Part shown: piece after piece, positions 7,247 through 9,572 of the stretch
Layout: every line of letters starts with the position of its first letter
How positions within the stretch are numbered: the first letter of the stretch is position 1
Source of the DNA: an uncultured bacterium
Lineage (GTDB): Bacteria > Bacteroidota > Bacteroidia > Bacteroidales > Paludibacteraceae
Length of the DNA: 9,572 nucleotides
NCBI GenBank assembly: GCA_946183755.1
Contig: CAMHCZ010000068.1
Coordinates: 1-9,572, forward strand
Reading direction: 5' to 3'
Program-made: the position numbers and the translations under genes
Notes under the pieces: generated by a model
The model's input: the letters and a program-made list of their open reading frames with translations, nothing else
Told to the model about the DNA's origin: nothing
Database searches by the model: none

Positions 7247-7286
7247 CAAAATAAATGCCATCCATGTTTTTGTGACAATATGGCAT
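7247..7286 (-). promoter_or_regulatory. Possible htpG promoter with overlapping inverted repeat
   Basis: On the minus strand TTATTTTG (7254-7247) is one mismatch from TAnnTTTG and lies about 42 bases before the htpG ATG; ATTG at 7279-7276 is a weak -33 candidate 21 bases upstream. A perfect inverted repeat, ATGCCAT at 7255-7261 and ATGGCAT at 7280-7286, brackets the space between these elements. It could be an operator, or a weak hairpin ending the antiporter transcript since T-rich sequence follows on the minus strand. It does not match the CIRCE heat-shock element. Confidence 0.35.
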
Positions 7287-7364
7287 AAACACGACGAACA
7301 CGGCTGACAATTCTGACACCGCCAGTCTCCGTTGTTTGTTATGTATTGTGTGTTTACACAGCCG

Positions 7365-9515
7365 CTAATTGCCGCCTTTGAGCATGCCGCTGAGTCCGCG
7401 GCCGATGTTGCGCAGCTGAAGCGTAGGAGCCGCCTCCAGTCCTTGAATCTTGTTCTGCGCGCCATGTTGCGGATAGATGACTACTCCGTCATTCTTCACG
7501 AAGCGGATTTCCAGCTCGATAGGCACTTGCTCCAGCTCCTCTTTGTACGATGCCGAGCCAGGCCTTGCCGACACGACTATTATGAGGTCAGTCTCGTTTA
7601 TGACTCTCTTAAGCGTAAGGAAGCTGTCCCACTTGTCGAATTCGCTGTGCGAGAACTTAGCCATCTTCCTTGCATAGACTTTCTTTATTGCGCTGTAGGT
7701 CTGTTCATTGCTCAGCATCAGGATAGGCAACGTCAGCTCACGAGAGAGCTTCAGCACCTTCTCGAACCAGATGGAAAATCCGGCCTCGTACTCGGCGTAA
7801 GGCGGCACGATAAGCACGATTCTCTTGTGCAGAATCAGTTGCTTGGTCAGTTTGCACATGAAGACGGTCTTGTTGGTGTTGCCTACGACACCGCCGGCAT
7901 TGGCTCCGAGCAGTTTGTCGAGGAAGCCCATCTTGCGCGGCCAGCCCATGACGATGATGTCCGCCATAGCCTCCTTGGTCAGACGGACAATGCCGCCGCT
8001 CATGTTGTAGTCGAGAGTCGTCATCACATTGAGCGGAATCTCGACAGCCGACGCCTCCTTGACGTATTTCTTGAGGCTCTCCCTCGTCGCGCGCACCTTG
8101 TTCTCCGCCCCTTCGTCGTTGAGCAGCACTGTGCCCACGAGCAGCGGGCGTGTCGATTTCTTGTCGCGTATCATAAGGGCGAAGTCGATGAGACGCTCGA
8201 AAACGACTTCCAGCGATATTGTCACGAGAATATTCTCGACCGACGGCATGTACTTGTTCCGTGTGTTGGACTCGTCGTCGGAGAGATTGTCGCTCGCCTC
8301 CAGGTGCTTGTTCATCTGCAGCGCGAGTTTTCTCGAAGCCCGTTCTGTAAGCACTGCCGACACTGTGCATGTGAGCAGAATCAGCACCACGGCGGCGTTA
8401 AGCACATCCTCCGAGATAAAGCCAGCCCTCACACCCACAAGTATGACGGCAATGGTGATGGCCGCATGGCTGCCGCTGAGTCCGAACATCAGCTGGCGCT
8501 GTATCGCCGTCATGTTGAAGAGCTTCTGCGTGATGAACGCCGCGCCCCATTTGCTGAGAAGCGCAGCAGCCGTCAGCACCAGCGATATAAGAATAACCCA
8601 CCAGTCGCCGATAACGCTCCTGAAGTCCATCATCAAACCAACGTTTATGATGAAGAACGGTATGAAAAGCGTGTTGCCGATGAAGGCGATTCTATTCATG
8701 AGAGCCGATGTGCTCGGTATCATCTTGTTGACGGCCAGACCAGCGAGGAACGCGCCGATGATAGGTTCGAAGCCGCCAAGCTGCGCCAGAAACGACGACA
8801 TGAACATGATGGCAAGCACCAGAATGAAGTGCGCGCCCTTCTCGTTCTCGAAGCGGCGGAAAAACAGCTTCAGCACCCAAGGGAACAGCTTGAAAATCGT
8901 CAGGAACAGCACTATGCCGGACAGCAGCATGCGCAAGGCGAACCCCCAGCCCACATGTCCAGAACTATGCCCCAGCAGGAGCGCAAGGAGTATGAGCGCC
9001 GCAGTGTCGGGTATTATCGTGCCGCCCACTGTGACAGCCACCGACACGTCCTTCACCACTTCCATCTTGCTCGCTATAGGATAGGAGATGAGCGTGTGAG
9101 TGGCGAAAACACAAGCCACAAGCATGCTGCCCATGCTGCTCATGCCCAAAACGTACCTCGACACGACGAAACCGGCAAGCATTGGTATCGAAAATGTCAG
9201 TATTCCATGCAATATGCTCTTTGAGCGGTGTATGCGGAAGTCATTCAAGTCGAGGTCAAGACCCACGATAAACATTATATAAAGCAGACCGATGGTGGAG
9301 AACAGGTCAATCGCCTGATTCTGCTCGATAAGCCCGATGCCGTGAGGTCCGAACACAAGTCCGGAAATAATGAGGATTATGATGCCAGGAACTCTCAACC
9401 TCTTGAGGAAAACAGACGACAAGAGTATGAGTATAAGCAAAATAGAGAACACCAGTATCTGATTATGAACTGGCAACGTGAACATCTCTTTTATTGAATC
9501 CAACAGTTCTCCCAT
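7365..9515 (-). CDS. CPA2-type cation/proton antiporter with C-terminal Usp-like domains
   Basis: The 716-residue inner-membrane protein has about 12 hydrophobic segments in residues 15-395 and a soluble cytoplasmic tail. The membrane half resembles the NhaA/KefB-type CPA2 family: RVPGIIILIISGLVFGP (41-57), GLLYIMFIVGLDLD (76-89), the ion-binding segment GTIIPDTAALILLAL (165-179) with D170, GAFLAGLAVNK (254-264) and FFIINVGLMMD (287-297). It probably exchanges Na+ or K+ for H+; the ion cannot be read from sequence. The tail looks like two universal-stress-protein-like domains, about 425-560 and 563-685. The first ends in MGWPRKMGFLDKLLGANAGG, similar to the Usp nucleotide-binding G-x2-G-x9-G loop. 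The start is uncertain. A frame from the TTG at 9527 overlaps a -7 box, so I use the ATG at 9515; the ATG at 9485 would leave a more usual leader. Confidence 0.9.
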   Translation of the reverse strand: MGELLDSIKEMFTLPVHNQILVFSILLILILLSSVFLKRLRVPGIIILIISGLVFGPHGIGLIEQNQAIDLFSTIGLLYIMFIVGLDLDLNDFRIHRSKSILHGILTFSIPMLAGFVVSRYVLGMSSMGSMLVACVFATHTLISYPIASKMEVVKDVSVAVTVGGTIIPDTAALILLALLLGHSSGHVGWGFALRMLLSGIVLFLTIFKLFPWVLKLFFRRFENEKGAHFILVLAIMFMSSFLAQLGGFEPIIGAFLAGLAVNKMIPSTSALMNRIAFIGNTLFIPFFIINVGLMMDFRSVIGDWWVILISLVLTAAALLSKWGAAFITQKLFNMTAIQRQLMFGLSGSHAAITIAVILVGVRAGFISEDVLNAAVVLILLTCTVSAVLTERASRKLALQMNKHLEASDNLSDDESNTRNKYMPSVENILVTISLEVVFERLIDFALMIRDKKSTRPLLVGTVLLNDEGAENKVRATRESLKKYVKEASAVEIPLNVMTTLDYNMSGGIVRLTKEAMADIIVMGWPRKMGFLDKLLGANAGGVVGNTNKTVFMCKLTKQLILHKRIVLIVPPYAEYEAGFSIWFEKVLKLSRELTLPILMLSNEQTYSAIKKVYARKMAKFSHSEFDKWDSFLTLKRVINETDLIIVVSARPGSASYKEELEQVPIELEIRFVKNDGVVIYPQHGAQNKIQGLEAAPTLQLRNIGRGLSGMLKGGN

Positions 9516-9524
9516 ATATACATA

Positions 9525-9555
9525 CAAAGATAGGATTTAATAAGGAAAAATAAAA
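9525..9555 (-). promoter_or_regulatory. Predicted promoter of the antiporter gene
   Basis: The minus strand reads TATCTTTG at 9532-9525, identical to the -7 boxes assigned to rnz and the D-lactate dehydrogenase gene. TTTT at 9555-9552, 19 bases upstream, is one mismatch from the -33 TTTG. Transcription would start only a few bases before the ATG at 9515, so either the mRNA is almost leaderless or translation begins at the ATG at 9485. Confidence 0.55.
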
Positions 9556-9572
9556 TCAGCCACAAGCGCAAT

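Noticed and set aside
7304..7318. Direct repeat CTGACA at 7304-7309 and 7313-7318
   Set aside because: Only two short copies nine bases apart; too little to call an operator or iteron.
7206..7319. N-terminal extension of HtpG by 38 residues
   Set aside because: The extra residues resemble no Hsp90, and the family N-terminus (MKGTIGVTT) starts at 7205.
7349..7360. Palindrome TGTGTTTACACA just after the antiporter stop codon, as a terminator
   Set aside because: Five-base stem with a two-base loop and no T tract following on the minus strand; too weak to call.
7332..9224. 630-residue plus-strand open frame opposite the antiporter
   Set aside because: It is antisense to a clearly real membrane protein; its His/Arg-rich, low-complexity product is the usual by-product of codon bias on the other strand.
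1..9572. CRISPR array, tRNA, rRNA or transposase
   Set aside because: No regularly spaced direct repeats, no cloverleaf or rRNA-like segment, and no transposase motif was seen on either strand.

Overview
The window looks like a chromosomal segment of a Bacteroidota bacterium, most likely order Bacteroidales (Prevotella-like or a relative). Three things point there: promoters with a TAnnTTTG -7 element (TATCTTTG occurs ahead of three genes and TAGTTTTG ahead of a fourth) and little Shine-Dalgarno signal, a secreted protein ending in what looks like a type IX secretion sorting domain, and the protein sequences of RNase Z, HtpG and the antiporter. Genus-level placement is inference.

Layout, left to right. 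Positions 1-225 (minus) hold the first 75 residues of a C5 cytosine DNA methyltransferase that runs off the left edge. Positions 226-536 have no convincing gene but contain a long imperfect hairpin (about 301-443). This left part is visibly more AT-rich than the rest and looks like accessory DNA next to a core region. Then come rnz (ribonuclease Z, minus, 537-1460), a terminator with a GNRA-type loop, and a large secreted DUF4874/DUF4832 protein with Ig-like, jelly-roll-like and C-terminal sorting regions (minus, 1578-3944). A divergent promoter region (3945-4139) separates this from a D-lactate dehydrogenase gene (plus, 4140-5129). That gene converges on htpG (Hsp90, minus, 5205-7205) across a bidirectional terminator. 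Last is a CPA2-type cation/proton antiporter with C-terminal Usp-like domains (minus, 7365-9515).

The core genes do not form one pathway. Each seems to have its own promoter: tRNA 3' processing, extracellular glycan-related activity (inferred), fermentative NADH re-oxidation, chaperone function and ion/pH homeostasis. The part most likely to lead to an undescribed or accessory system is the left end, where the methyltransferase start and the structured hairpin sit together. The rest of that locus lies outside the window, so no complete new system can be claimed.
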